NCBI GenBank assembly: GCA_001580565.1
Contig: LRBF01000170.1
Coordinates: 1-64,000, forward strand
Length of the DNA: 64,000 nt
Direction: 5' to 3'
Source of the DNA: Caballeronia megalochromosomata
Lineage (GTDB): Bacteria > Pseudomonadota > Gammaproteobacteria > Burkholderiales > Burkholderiaceae
Shown here: positions 1 to 9,328 of the stretch, piece after piece
How the letters are laid out: every line of letters starts with the position of its first letter
Numbering within the stretch: position 1 is the first letter of the stretch
Position numbers and translations under genes: made by a program
The notes under the pieces: model-generated
Database searches by the model: none
Seen by the model: the letters and a program-made list of their open reading frames with translations, nothing else
Told to the model about the DNA's origin: nothing

Positions 1-505
1 AGCGCTGACATCGCCGGTCTGCATCCTTTCACCGAGTTTCCCCTGGATCATTTTCGACGAATCGTGGAGGTGAATGTGAGGGCCGCTCGCGCTTGCCCAA
101 CAAGCAGCGTTGCCATGAAACACCTGGAGTGGGGGCGAATCGTCAACATCGCTTCGGTCGGGGGCATTCGCACGGGAGCCGGGCGCACCGGCTACGGTAC
201 CTTCAAGGCGGCGATGATCGGCCTGACTCATCGGCCTGACTCGTCAGATGGTCATCGAACTAGCTGAACGCGGCATTTCGGCCAACGCTGCCGCGCCTGG
301 GCCGGTGGACACGGATTTGACCCGGCAGCATTCACATGAGGCCCGGAGCGCTTGCCTCCGGCAAGTTCCGATGAAGCGTGACGGTCAGCCCGACGAAGTT
401 GCTGCGGCCGTTTCGTTCTTCGCGTCCGAAGGCGCCAGCTTTGTCACGGGCCGGACACTAACCATCGACGGTGGCTTCGTGGCGGCGGGATTCCTGGATG
501 CCTAA
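1..505 (+). pseudogene. SDR-family oxidoreductase, 3' part, frameshifted
   Basis: This is the C-terminal part of a short-chain dehydrogenase/reductase; the start lies left of the window. Frame 1 reads through the conserved IVNIAS strand and the YGTFK stretch that carries the catalytic Tyr-x3-Lys. The frame is then lost. The downstream part continues in another frame with MVIELAERGISANAAAPG, PVDTDLT and a final TGRTLTIDGG, all typical of SDR C-termini. A perfect 13-bp tandem duplication sits exactly at the switch. Removing one copy would restore one continuous SDR frame (IGLTRQMV). The catalytic residues are upstream of the lesion, but the substrate loop and C-terminus cannot be read in frame, so the gene is probably inactive. 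Confidence 0.85.
217..242 (+). repeat. 13-bp tandem duplication inside the SDR gene
   Basis: ATCGGCCTGACTC occurs twice in direct succession (217-229 and 230-242). Thirteen is not a multiple of three, so the extra copy shifts the frame and breaks the SDR gene. The absence of any difference between copies suggests a recent slippage event, or possibly an assembly error. Confidence 0.9.
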
Positions 506-629
506 ACGTCAATGAAACAATGGAGACTCGTCACCGAGTCGTCGCGGCGAGTCGCCCTGCTTCCAGCCACGTTTCCATGCGCTGCTCGACGGGTGGCCTC
601 GGCGTCCCATTGTTCTAGCGGATCGCCCT

Positions 630-1358
630 TCACGGCTTCTTGGATAAGGACAGGTACGCATTGATCCGTCTTCGCAAGCCGGGCGCAGACGCCGATCGCA
701 CGAGCGCGGCAAGGTCCGCGTCCGCTCGCTCCGTATCGAGTGCACGTCGCAGCAGTGCGCGACTCTCTGCAGGCAACGCGCCAACTCGCTCGACAGCTTC
801 GGAAATCACGCTTTGGTACTCTCCCGGTCCGGCCACGCGCTCGATGAAGCCCTTCGCGCTCGCACGCTCGACGTCGAACGTCGCAGCGGTTTCGAGGATG
901 CGCCGCGCCTCTTGCGAACCGACGATGCGTGCAAAGCGGGCCGAGCCGAGGACAAGTCCGAACTTGAGGCCCGGCATTCGAAACGTTGTATCCGGCGCGG
1001 CGACGCGTAGATTGCAGGCCGCAATCAGATCGACGCCTGCGCCGAAATTCCGCCCATGAGCGAGCGCTACCGTAAAACACGAAGAACTGGCGACCTTGTT
1101 CAACAGTGTTTCGATGCGAATAAAACGGAGTACGAGGTCGCCTTCGCTCTGCGTATGCACTTCGCTCATATCGAAGCCCGCACTGAAGCAGCGTCCCTCG
1201 CCCTGCAGAATCACGAGCGAAGTTTTCGAGGCCTCTGCATCGTCGAACACCTGGATCAACTCTTCGACCATATCCGGCGAGAGCGCATTTAGCTTGTCGG
1301 GCCGATTGAGCGTAATGACCGTGTGCGTTGCGTGAATAGCGATAAGGAGATTGCTCAT
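630..1358 (-). CDS. enoyl-CoA hydratase/isomerase family protein
   Basis: A 242-residue crotonase-fold protein. The N-terminal VITLNRPDKLNALS and the oxyanion-hole stretch GRCFSAGFDMSEV are typical of the family. The second oxyanion region (HGRNFGAGVDLIAACNLRVA) and the following helix (PGLKFGLVLGSARFARIVG) are also recognisable. The family hydrates, isomerises or cleaves acyl-CoA double bonds; this reaction cannot be told from sequence. Its start overlaps the stop of the upstream CoA transferase by 4 bp, so the two are translationally coupled. It is the last gene of the Rieske/AtoE/CoA-transferase operon and probably acts on the CoA ester formed there. Confidence 0.85.
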   Translation of the reverse strand: MSNLLIAIHATHTVITLNRPDKLNALSPDMVEELIQVFDDAEASKTSLVILQGEGRCFSAGFDMSEVHTQSEGDLVLRFIRIETLLNKVASSSCFTVALAHGRNFGAGVDLIAACNLRVAAPDTTFRMPGLKFGLVLGSARFARIVGSQEARRILETAATFDVERASAKGFIERVAGPGEYQSVISEAVERVGALPAESRALLRRALDTERADADLAALVRSASAPGLRRRINAYLSLSKKP

Positions 1359-2503
1359 GCTTCGATCTCCGACTTGTTAAGCAATTCGGCGTTATGCTCG
1401 CCGAGCGCGGGAGGCCGCAGTCGAATTTCAGCCGTCCTGCCGGAGAATTTGATCGGCGACGCGAACGTCTTCGTCCGAACCCCGTTCGGCAGTTCGAGCG
1501 TCTGTACCCATTGCATGTGGTCGACTTGGACGTCCTTCAGCACCTGCGAATAGGTGTTGACGGGCGCGCACGGAACGCCCGCATCGCGGAAGCGCGAGAT
1601 CCAATACTCGGCGTCTTGCTTCGCAAAAATGGCCTCCAGGGTATTGCGTAGATCGACTTGATGCTGTGCGCGCAAAGTCGTCGACGTGTACCGTTCGTCC
1701 AGTTCGAATTCAGGACGTTCGATAACCTTGCAGACCGACTTCCAGAGCGCGTTATTGCCAGCAGCCATGCCGAAGTACGTATCGCGCGCCTTGAACGCCT
1801 GATAGGGCGCGTTGCGTGGATGCGCCGAACCGAGCTTCTGCGGATCGCGGCCCGTACCGAAGTATTCAGACGTCTGCAATGCGGAAATGGCGAGCGTAGC
1901 CCCAAGCATCGGCACATCGATGTGGGTGCCTTCGCCCGTTTGCGCGACGCCTCGCAAGGCAGACACGACCGAGAAAGCCGCGTAGAGACCGGCGGAGAAA
2001 TCTGCGAGCGGCACGCCGCACTTTACCGGCGCGCTGCCCGGTTCGCCCGTGATGCTCATGATTCCGCTCATCGCTTGCACGGTGAGGTCGAAGCCGCCTT
2101 CTTGCGAACGTGGACCGGTCTGTCCGTAGGCGGAAATCGAACAGTAGACAATGCTCGGGCAAGCGGCCCGAATCGCCTCGTATCCGAGCCCCAGCCGATC
2201 CATCACGCCGGGCCGGTTATTTTCGACAACGACATCTGCGGTGCTTATCAGCGCCCTGGCTTGCTGGACGTCCTCGCGATTCTTCAGGTCGAGCGTCACC
2301 GAGCGCTTGTTTCGATTGAGGGAGGCGAAGTTCTCGCTAAAGCCATCCGAGATCGGCGGCCATGCCCGGAGAGTGTCGCCGCCTTGCGGGTGCTCAACCT
2401 TGATGACGTCCGCGCCCATGTCGGCGAGCAGCATGCCGCAGAACGGGCCGGCGGCCACGTTGCAAAACTCGATGACCCTGATTCCCTTGAGTGGTTGGTC
2501 CAT
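1355..2503 (-). CDS. CaiB/BaiF family CoA transferase
   Basis: A 382-residue class III CoA transferase. The N-terminus (IRVIEFCNVAAGPFCGMLLA, then ADMGADVIKVEHP) and the NRNKRSVTLDLK motif are diagnostic. The catalytic aspartate is in VPLADFSAGLYAA. The family moves CoA between carboxylates through an aspartyl-CoA anhydride. Here it would activate an organic acid, possibly one brought in by the AtoE-type carrier encoded just upstream, and pass it to the overlapping enoyl-CoA hydratase. The ATG follows an AAAGGAA ribosome-binding site. The true acid and CoA donor are unknown. Confidence 0.88.
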   Translation of the reverse strand: MDQPLKGIRVIEFCNVAAGPFCGMLLADMGADVIKVEHPQGGDTLRAWPPISDGFSENFASLNRNKRSVTLDLKNREDVQQARALISTADVVVENNRPGVMDRLGLGYEAIRAACPSIVYCSISAYGQTGPRSQEGGFDLTVQAMSGIMSITGEPGSAPVKCGVPLADFSAGLYAAFSVVSALRGVAQTGEGTHIDVPMLGATLAISALQTSEYFGTGRDPQKLGSAHPRNAPYQAFKARDTYFGMAAGNNALWKSVCKVIERPEFELDERYTSTTLRAQHQVDLRNTLEAIFAKQDAEYWISRFRDAGVPCAPVNTYSQVLKDVQVDHMQWVQTLELPNGVRTKTFASPIKFSGRTAEIRLRPPALGEHNAELLNKSEIEA

Positions 2504-2614
2504 ACATTTCCTTTAAGCAATTCTTCGAAGAATTCCCCGCGCTCGGCAGGGAACTCAGGTTTAATCGGAGCATTAGGAAGGCCGCGGGAATCGCCGAGCG
2601 TTCCGATAAGTCCG

Positions 2615-4054
2615 TCAGCCGCCGCTCAATCCCGGCACGACGAACAGATACAACAGGCCGATAAGCGATCCCGCGGTCAGAAAGATGACTAGCGTGAATC
2701 CCAACACGCGCTGCACACCGACGCCCGCGATCGCGACGACGGGTATCGCCCAGAAAGCCTGCAGGAGACTTCCGGCCATCTCGCCAGCGGCTATCGCCAT
2801 CGACGTTCCGGGAAGGCTGGCGCCAAGCTGCATGGCGGCGGGTATCGTGAAGGGACCTTGCACTGCCCAATGACCACCACCGCTGGGGATGAACAAGGTA
2901 ATCACGCCTGAGGCGAGATAGCTCAGAAAAGGCAGCGTGGACCCCGACGCGATATGGATGTACGCGTGTGCGACGGTCTCGTCGAGTGCGGTCGCGCCCA
3001 TGATGCCCATGATTCCGCCGTAGAACGGATACTGCAGCAGCATCGGCCCCGTGACCTTGGCGGCCTCCGTCACCGCGCCAACGTAGCGTCGCGGGCTTCC
3101 ATGCAGACACAGCCCCGCCAGCAGAAAGATGAAGATCACCGTGTTGATGTCGAGATTCACACCGTGGCGAATCCATTGAGTCGCCAGATAAGCCGCGCCG
3201 GCCAGCACGAAGACCAACGCGCACAGACGTGAACAATCGAGCACGTCGGCAAAGGTCCGATTGCGCGCCTCGGCCACCTCTTCGAGTTTCTTGTCGTCGG
3301 CTTCGAGCAGCCTGACGTCCGCGGCGATCACGTCTCTATCGGCAGGCCGCATGAGAATGAACACGACCGGAATCAGAATCATGGCAGCGACGCCACCGAG
3401 CAGATTCCAGCTCGTGAACACGGTCTGCGAAAGCGGCACAGCGGTGTGCGTGTGCTTCTCCACGATGTTCAGCGGATTGCCCGGCGACGCGATCGATAGC
3501 GCGATCGAGCTCGACATGCCGGTGAACGCCCACAATACCCACGAGCTATAGGCCGCAGCAACGAGCCACGCGAAATCCACCTTCACCTGCCTCGCGACCT
3601 GTTTCGACAGCAGCGCGCCAATGACGAGACCGAATCCCCAGTTCAGGAACGTCGCCACCGCGCCGACCCCGAACACGAGCAGCACGGCCGATATCGGTCC
3701 AACCGCAAGACGGCTCACACGGTGCAAGCCCGCCTTGATGAGCGGCGCGCTGGCCAGCGCATATCCTGTGACTAGCACGAGCACCATCTGAAACGCGAAC
3801 GTGAAGATGCCGAAGATGCCCTTGTACCAGCCCGACAGGATCACCTCGGGCGTTCCCTTGGGGGCGAAGACGAGCGCAAGGCCGGCCACCATCACAGTCA
3901 ACAGGATGACGATGACGAATGGGTCCGGCATCACCCTTTCGAAAACATACACGCAAGAGGATACGGCGCGCTGCAACAGAGTCTTGCGATCGCTCGAATC
4001 TTTGGGTACGGCCTCTGGCCGGACCGCCAACGACGAGGTATCGTGGGTTTCCAT
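2615..4054 (-). CDS. atoE: AtoE-type short-chain fatty acid transporter
   Basis: A 479-residue hydrophobic inner-membrane protein with about a dozen predicted membrane segments, belonging to the short-chain fatty acid transporter (AtoE) family. Recognisable stretches are FERVMPDPFVIVILLT near the N-terminus, LNWGFGLVIGALLSK, and IPSGGGHWAVQGPF in the C-terminal half, which is highly conserved in the family. AtoE is linked in E. coli to acetoacetate and short-chain acid uptake. Here the gene sits between a Rieske oxygenase and a CoA transferase rather than with acetoacetate genes, so its cargo may differ. The ATG has an AGGAGA site. Confidence 0.88.
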   Translation of the reverse strand: METHDTSSLAVRPEAVPKDSSDRKTLLQRAVSSCVYVFERVMPDPFVIVILLTVMVAGLALVFAPKGTPEVILSGWYKGIFGIFTFAFQMVLVLVTGYALASAPLIKAGLHRVSRLAVGPISAVLLVFGVGAVATFLNWGFGLVIGALLSKQVARQVKVDFAWLVAAAYSSWVLWAFTGMSSSIALSIASPGNPLNIVEKHTHTAVPLSQTVFTSWNLLGGVAAMILIPVVFILMRPADRDVIAADVRLLEADDKKLEEVAEARNRTFADVLDCSRLCALVFVLAGAAYLATQWIRHGVNLDINTVIFIFLLAGLCLHGSPRRYVGAVTEAAKVTGPMLLQYPFYGGIMGIMGATALDETVAHAYIHIASGSTLPFLSYLASGVITLFIPSGGGHWAVQGPFTIPAAMQLGASLPGTSMAIAAGEMAGSLLQAFWAIPVVAIAGVGVQRVLGFTLVIFLTAGSLIGLLYLFVVPGLSGG

Positions 4055-4160
4055 GATGTGTCTCCTGAACCAGAGTCGATGTTCTCGTAATGAAAGCCGC
4101 CCAGCCCATTTTTAAGGGGTTTTATTGATTTGATTAGGGCGGCGTGACTTGACTCTCTTT

Positions 4161-5276
4161 CTACGCCATCGCCGATTCTTGCGCGGGCGCGTTCTGATCG
4201 ACCGGCGCGATTTGAAGTTCGCGCTCCTTGCGCTGCATACTCATCAGAATCTGTCGTGCGCGACGCAAGGCCTTGTCGGTCTTGAGGAAGAGTTCTGAAT
4301 AGCCGTCATCCGGATACTCCATCATGTGCTGCTGACGTTTCAGCGCCCACTCGTCCTGTGCGACGACCGCCGGAAACATCTCCGCGACCTTCGTCGCTGT
4401 CGCCATGTTCGGGTCGCTCAGCGTCGTGTGCCAGTTCTTGCATGACACATTCCAGCGCCAGACGAGATTGCGTTCGTCCACTGGGAAGTGAAGATGAAGC
4501 AGCGTATAGCCGCGCTCCTTGTCGGTGCCGAGGTCTCCCTCGGGCGCAACGCGCATCACGACGCGAGTGAGGCCGGGACTGACCATGCAATGCGTGTGAA
4601 CGCGTTCCACTTCGTCGTAGAGAAACCATTCCTTCAGATATGGCGGCTGCCTGTAGCCGTGCACATGACGCGTCGTACGCACGAAGGTATGTCCTTCGCT
4701 CTCGCCCTCTTCCAGCTCGACGGGAATCTTGCTGTTCTCCTTATCGCCGATATTGCCGTCGTGAAGCGGATAAAAGTGCGTGATGTCCAGCAGATTCTCG
4801 ATGAGCAGAAGATAATTCGCCGGCACGTGAAGCGGTTCGGGCGCGCCGATCGAAAGGTTCTCGGCGTCGGAGATCTCGTGCGTGCGCGGCGGATCGAAAC
4901 GCTGCGCGCTCGCCGGATTGCCCGGCCAGACCCACACGACACCGTCCTGTTCACGCACCGGCACCACGCTCAAGCGCGCCTGAGGCGGGATCGGCTTGTC
5001 CGGTGCGGAAGGAATCGCCGTGCATTTTCCCGATGTGTCGTAGCACAGCCCGTGATACGCACACTCCAGCTGGCCATTGTCGAGCAGCTTGCTTTGCGAG
5101 AGCGGAAAGCGCTTGTGGCAGCAGCGGTCGTCGAACGCAACGACTTTGCCGCTCTCAGCGCGCCACATCACGATCGGACGATTGACGATCTTGTGCCCCT
5201 GCAATTCGCCCACGGGAAACTCAGACGAGAAGCCAATCGGATACCAGCAATCCTTCACGTATTCGAACGTACTCAT
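4161..5276 (-). CDS. Rieske [2Fe-2S] ring-hydroxylating/demethylating oxygenase, large subunit
   Basis: A 371-residue oxygenase of the vanillate O-demethylase/phthalate dioxygenase type. The N-terminal Rieske domain has Cys52-x-His54 (RCCHKR) and Cys72-x2-His75 (ECAYHG). The mononuclear iron site follows as Asp164-x2-His167-x4-His172 (DITHFYPLH). Members use electrons from a flavin/ferredoxin reductase to hydroxylate or demethylate aromatic or other acids. The partner reductase is encoded directly upstream, 88 bp away. There is no separate beta-subunit gene, which fits the homo-oligomeric type. The substrate is unknown. Confidence 0.9.
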   Translation of the reverse strand: MSTFEYVKDCWYPIGFSSEFPVGELQGHKIVNRPIVMWRAESGKVVAFDDRCCHKRFPLSQSKLLDNGQLECAYHGLCYDTSGKCTAIPSAPDKPIPPQARLSVVPVREQDGVVWVWPGNPASAQRFDPPRTHEISDAENLSIGAPEPLHVPANYLLLIENLLDITHFYPLHDGNIGDKENSKIPVELEEGESEGHTFVRTTRHVHGYRQPPYLKEWFLYDEVERVHTHCMVSPGLTRVVMRVAPEGDLGTDKERGYTLLHLHFPVDERNLVWRWNVSCKNWHTTLSDPNMATATKVAEMFPAVVAQDEWALKRQQHMMEYPDDGYSELFLKTDKALRRARQILMSMQRKERELQIAPVDQNAPAQESAMA

Positions 5277-5364
5277 GGTGCGATTCCTTTCGGGTCGATG
5301 AGGAACGGCTGAGCGATCGGATGCGACGCTCAGTCTTGAAATCTGAATGGCGTTTGATTTCTCG

Positions 5365-6399
5365 TCAGAGATCGAGGACGAGCTTCCCGGACTTCGAGCG
5401 CGAGCAGCAGATCATCACGAACTCCTCGCGGTCTTCTTCGTCGAGCACCGTGTCCCGGTGCAGCGGTTCGCCTTCGAGGTAGCGAGTCATGCATGTTCCG
5501 CAATAGCCTTCGCAGCACGATGTGTCCACTTCAACGCCATTGGCGCGTAGCACATCCACGATGGATTCTTCGGCCTGCACCGTGAACGTTTTTTGGGCGC
5601 GGCGAAGTTCCAGTTCGAACGGCACCGGGCGCTCCTGCCCGTCACGAGATGAGGAATCAATGGACGGGGCAACGGTGCCGCTTGCCGAGAATCGTTCGCA
5701 GTGGCGTGTGCCCGCTGGCCAATGCGCGCTCGCCTTTTCGATCGCATCCATGAACCGGCCTGGCCCGCAATAGTAGAGATGCGCGTTGTCGGAGCGCTTC
5801 GTCAACGTCGCCGTTAGGTCGAGGCCTTTTTGAGGGTCGCCATCATCGAAATGAAGGGAGACGAGTCCCCTGTCGATCAGCGGCTTGAGGCGATCCAGAA
5901 ACGCCGTACGTTCGGGCGTGCGTGCGCAATAGAAGAGATGAAACTGTTCTCCGCGCCTCTGTACTTCCGCGAGCATCGACATGATCGGCGTGATGCCGAT
6001 ACCGCCCGCGATGAAGACATGCGTCCGCGCCGACTCCTCGAGTGCGAAGTGATTCCGCGGCGCGGAGATCACCAGCTTCTGACCCACGCGCAGGTTATCG
6101 TGCATCGCGACGGAACCGCCTCGACCGGACGCATCGCGTAACACGGCTACGACATAGCGATGACGCTCCGCGGGAGAATTGCACAGGGAATACTGGCGGA
6201 TCGTCGAACCCGGCAGGTGAACATCGACGTGTGAACCTGCCGAGAACGCAGGCAGAGGACCACAATCGCTGCTCACAAACTCGAAGGCGTTGATGTTCTC
6301 TGCAAGCGAAGTGATGGACTTGAGCGTGACGTTGAGCTTGACGTGTTTCCCGCCTTCGGGGCGAGCAACCGCCTCCTCGCGCATGAGGACCGCTTCCAT
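5365..6399 (-). CDS. PDR/VanB-type oxidoreductase with C-terminal 2Fe-2S ferredoxin domain
   Basis: A 344-residue phthalate-dioxygenase-reductase-type protein. An N-terminal flavin-binding barrel (RQYSLCNSP) is followed by an NAD-binding domain (FIAGGIGITPIMSMLAE). A plant-type ferredoxin domain closes the protein, with cysteines at about 295/296, 300 and 303 (CCEGYCGTC) and a last one at 331/332. It passes electrons from NADH through flavin and the iron-sulfur centre to the Rieske oxygenase encoded next. The start has a strong GGAGGAAG site. It is the first structural gene after the LysR gene. Confidence 0.92.
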   Translation of the reverse strand: MEAVLMREEAVARPEGGKHVKLNVTLKSITSLAENINAFEFVSSDCGPLPAFSAGSHVDVHLPGSTIRQYSLCNSPAERHRYVVAVLRDASGRGGSVAMHDNLRVGQKLVISAPRNHFALEESARTHVFIAGGIGITPIMSMLAEVQRRGEQFHLFYCARTPERTAFLDRLKPLIDRGLVSLHFDDGDPQKGLDLTATLTKRSDNAHLYYCGPGRFMDAIEKASAHWPAGTRHCERFSASGTVAPSIDSSSRDGQERPVPFELELRRAQKTFTVQAEESIVDVLRANGVEVDTSCCEGYCGTCMTRYLEGEPLHRDTVLDEEDREEFVMICCSRSKSGKLVLDL

Positions 6400-6470
6400 T
6401 TTTGTCTTCCTCCGTTTCTCTCAGCACAGTCGGTGCGAGTCGCGTGGGGACGCGCGCTGTGCTTGATTCA

Positions 6471-6499
6471 ACGATAGGCTCGACGAAAGACAAAAACAA
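6471..6499 (-). promoter_or_regulatory. candidate promoter of the reductase/oxygenase operon
   Basis: Reading the minus strand, TTGTTT (6494-6499) and TATCGT (6471-6476) are 17 bp apart, about 70 bp upstream of the reductase ATG. The hexamers are weak, as expected for an activator-dependent promoter, and the LysR gene ends just upstream. Confidence 0.35.
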
Positions 6500-6576
6500 A
6501 CGAGTTATTTGCGCCGAAAAGCATCAAAAAAATTGAAGTCGCATGGCGCAGCGCAGCAACATCTTCAGCGTTCGGG

Positions 6577-7467
6577 TCAAGTGTTTCTCGTGAAGTCGCT
6601 GACCTCGCATGCGAGTTCGGCGACAGCGCGAGCGAGCGAGTAGGTTTGCCCGACAGGACAAGCGGCGATGAACTCCACCGGCTCGAGCGCATTCGTTACG
6701 TGGACGATGGCGAGCCTTTTCTGCGCGATCTCATTTTCGTAGGAGCGAACCGGCAAGTACGAGATTCCCATCCCGGCCACGGTCATGGAAGCCGCGACGG
6801 CAACGCTCTTGCAGCGAGCCAGATAGCGACATCGAACGTGCTCGGTGAGAAACCAGTCCTCCAACGCCGTGTAATGAAATGACGATTGCTTCATGCCGAT
6901 GATCGGATACTCGGCGAGTTCTTGGGGCGAGTAAACACGCTCATCGAGTCCGAGGCTCGGACTCGCCATCCATTGGAAATCGACCGTGCCCAGCGAGAGC
7001 GTCGATACGCCCGGCGTTCGGGTATGTCCGGGGGCAAGGACCAGTTCCAGTTCGGCCTGATGCAGGCTGGCCATTAACTCCGCGGTCAACGCTTCCTCAA
7101 TTTCGAGCCGAACGTTGGGAAAGCGCTCCGCGATGAGCGTGATGAGTCGCGGCAGCCAAGTCGTGGTAACGACTTCCGCGACGCCGAACCGAACCGTTCC
7201 TGACACTGCTTCGGGCGCGCCGACGCGATGTTCGAGTTCGGTGGACAGATCGAGGATTCGGCTTGCGTAATCCATCAACTCGCGGCCTTTCGGTGTAAGG
7301 CGCGCGTTGCGATGTGTCCTGTCGAACAGGTCGACACCAAGAGCCCGCTCAAGCTCACGCACGCGCATGGAGACCGCAGACTGGGTCGCATACATGCGCT
7401 CGGCAGCGGCCGAAAAGCTCCCTAACTTTACTGACCAGAAGAACGTCTCCAACTGCTGAAGGGTCAT
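6577..7467 (-). CDS. LysR-family transcriptional regulator
   Basis: A 296-residue LysR regulator. The N-terminal winged helix-turn-helix (LQQLETFFWSVKLGSFSAAA, then TQSAVSMRVRELERALGVDL) is clear, and the effector-binding domain fills the rest. It lies upstream of, and in the same direction as, the reductase/Rieske/AtoE/CoA-transferase/hydratase operon, so it is the probable regulator of that operon. LysR genes are more often divergent from their target; here a 177-bp gap could carry the operon's own promoter. The start has a GGAGC site. Confidence 0.88.
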   Translation of the reverse strand: MTLQQLETFFWSVKLGSFSAAAERMYATQSAVSMRVRELERALGVDLFDRTHRNARLTPKGRELMDYASRILDLSTELEHRVGAPEAVSGTVRFGVAEVVTTTWLPRLITLIAERFPNVRLEIEEALTAELMASLHQAELELVLAPGHTRTPGVSTLSLGTVDFQWMASPSLGLDERVYSPQELAEYPIIGMKQSSFHYTALEDWFLTEHVRCRYLARCKSVAVAASMTVAGMGISYLPVRSYENEIAQKRLAIVHVTNALEPVEFIAACPVGQTYSLARAVAELACEVSDFTRNT

Positions 7468-8102
7468 GGTTGCTCCGCGTCGTCCCTCGTACGTGGGCGC
7501 TGCATTAAAGCTTACGACGCTGCCGAAGGTTCGTCAGAATTGAAATGCCCTAGTGAGACACGTCGCTGTTGGCCGCATTCGTGATCAAGTTGAGGCAACG
7601 AGAATCGCCGCAGATCGCGATTGACGCGAACGACGAAGTGAAGGCTACGCCGCCCCGTCTCGAATACTTTTCCTTGAAGTCCTCAACGCGCGAACATCTG
7701 CGCCTGGCATCGACGGACGAAAGTCGTCAGAGTTCAATGACTCATTGGCTCGCTCTTGACTCAGACGACCGTTGTCAGGGCCGAATGAGTCGTACGAGCG
7801 TCATTGTAATGGGTTTGTCAATGGCCGAATTTGGGCGAGCCTTGCCGACTGGGCGACGCGAGCAGCTCGGCCTTTGCGGACATTCGCGAGCCGAGCCTTA
7901 CGCGGCAGCTTCCGGATCCGCAACTGTCATGAATGCTTTACCGCGCGAATGCTCGACTCACGGTCAGTCCGGCGAGTACCTGCAGCGCCTCCTGGTCGCT
8001 CGTCAGCTCAGTTGGCGCTCGCCACTCACGGGCCAAGTGCGCGACGCATGACGCCACGCACCCGCGTCGAAGAGCACGAGCGCGATTTAGGCCTTATCGG
8101 CC
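7468..8102. other. 635-bp intergenic region with no recognised gene
   Basis: This gap lies upstream of the LysR gene and downstream of the aminotransferase. Plus-strand open frames of about 160 codons exist (7569-8051 and 7772-8257), but I recognise no family in them. They have no convincing ribosome-binding site, and the second runs into the aminotransferase antisense. The right edge has a short inverted repeat (AGGCC/GGCCT near 8093-8103) at the aminotransferase stop. Confidence 0.5.
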
Positions 8103-9197
8103 TTATTCGATGCGATAAACCCATTCAAGCGGATCGGCGAGCCTGCCGCGCTGAATTCCGGTCAACTGCGTGCGGATGCGCTGTGTCACGGGCCCTTCTC
8201 CCCCGTTGCCGATCTGAAATTCTCCATCGGCATGGCGAACCTCTCCGACCGCAGTGACGACAGCAGCGGTCCCACAGGCGAATACCTCCCGGACACGGCC
8301 GCTCGCGGCATCTGCACGCCAGGCGTCGAAAGCATAAGGCGTTTCGTTGACTACGATGCCTTCACGCCTGGCAAGCTCTATGATCGAAGCCCGGGTAATG
8401 CCCGGCAGAATCGTGCCGGACAGTGGCGGCGTCGTCAGAGAGCCATCGTCCATGACGAAGAAAAGATTCATCCCTCCCATCTCTTCGATCCATTTATGCT
8501 CGGCGGCATCCAGAAAAACGACCTGGTCGCAACCTTTGGCTGCAGCCTCGGTCTGCGCGATCAGGCTGGCAGCATAGTTGCCGCCGCATTTGGCCGAACC
8601 CGTTCCACCCGGCGCCGCGCGAGTGTATCGGTCGGACACCCAGACCGTAACCGACGACTTGCCTGCCTTGAAGTACGGACCTACCGGGCAGGCGATGACG
8701 CAGAACACGTATTCGTGTGACGCGCGCACACCGAGGAAGCTCTCGGAGGCAAACATGAACGGACGCAAATAGAGACTGCTGTCGCCGCCAGGCACCCAGT
8801 CCCGGTCTACCTTGACGAGCGATTCCACCGCCTCGACGAAGAGCGCTTCCGGGAGATCCGCCATGGCAAGGCGCGCGGCCGAGGCACGAAACCGCTTGGC
8901 ATTCTCGAAGGGGCGGAACAGCGAGATCGAACCGTCTTCGCCGCGGTACGCCTTCATGCCTTCAAAGATTTCCTGCGCATAGTGCAACACGGCGCAAGCG
9001 GGATCGATCTGAAACGGCCGGCGAGGCTCGACCTTGGCATCGTGCCAGCCAAGCGTATTGGTCCAGCGCATCGTTGCCATGTGATCGGTGAACACCCGAC
9101 CGAACACGGGGTTTGAAATGCTCGCGACGATCTGATCGTGCGGAGTCGGCGTAGCGCTCGGGGAAACGACAAACTGTGTGGGCATATCGGTTTTCAT
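8103..9197 (-). CDS. ilvE: branched-chain amino acid aminotransferase
   Basis: A class IV, type II branched-chain aminotransferase of 364 residues from this start, the usual length for the group. Family landmarks are LHYAQEIFEGMKAYR, RPFMFASESFLGV, GPYFKAGKSSVTVWVSDRYTRAAPGGTG, and NYAASLIAQTEAAAKGCDQV followed by FLDAAEHKWIEEMGGMN, which holds the PLP-lysine region. It interconverts Leu/Ile/Val and their 2-oxo acids. The frame extends to a GTG at 9230, but the ATG at 9197 (MKTDMPTQF) fits homologue length better. It follows a LeuA gene on the same strand after about 130 bp, so the pair could make leucine or a related 2-oxo acid. Confidence 0.88.
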   Translation of the reverse strand: MKTDMPTQFVVSPSATPTPHDQIVASISNPVFGRVFTDHMATMRWTNTLGWHDAKVEPRRPFQIDPACAVLHYAQEIFEGMKAYRGEDGSISLFRPFENAKRFRASAARLAMADLPEALFVEAVESLVKVDRDWVPGGDSSLYLRPFMFASESFLGVRASHEYVFCVIACPVGPYFKAGKSSVTVWVSDRYTRAAPGGTGSAKCGGNYAASLIAQTEAAAKGCDQVVFLDAAEHKWIEEMGGMNLFFVMDDGSLTTPPLSGTILPGITRASIIELARREGIVVNETPYAFDAWRADAASGRVREVFACGTAAVVTAVGEVRHADGEFQIGNGGEGPVTQRIRTQLTGIQRGRLADPLEWVYRIE

Positions 9198-9328
9198 ACT
9201 TTCATGCGACCAATGTCGGGACGGGTACACCAGACTCGCACGGCGACCCGCGAGGGATTGAACTGAAAGGAGAGCGAACGCAGAGGTGTTCGTCTCCCGG
9301 AAATGCGAAGACTTGCCTGCGCCTGTCG

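Noticed and set aside
7569..8257. Two overlapping plus-strand frames of about 160 codons in the gap before the aminotransferase
   Set aside because: No family, no clear ribosome-binding site, and one runs antisense into the aminotransferase gene.
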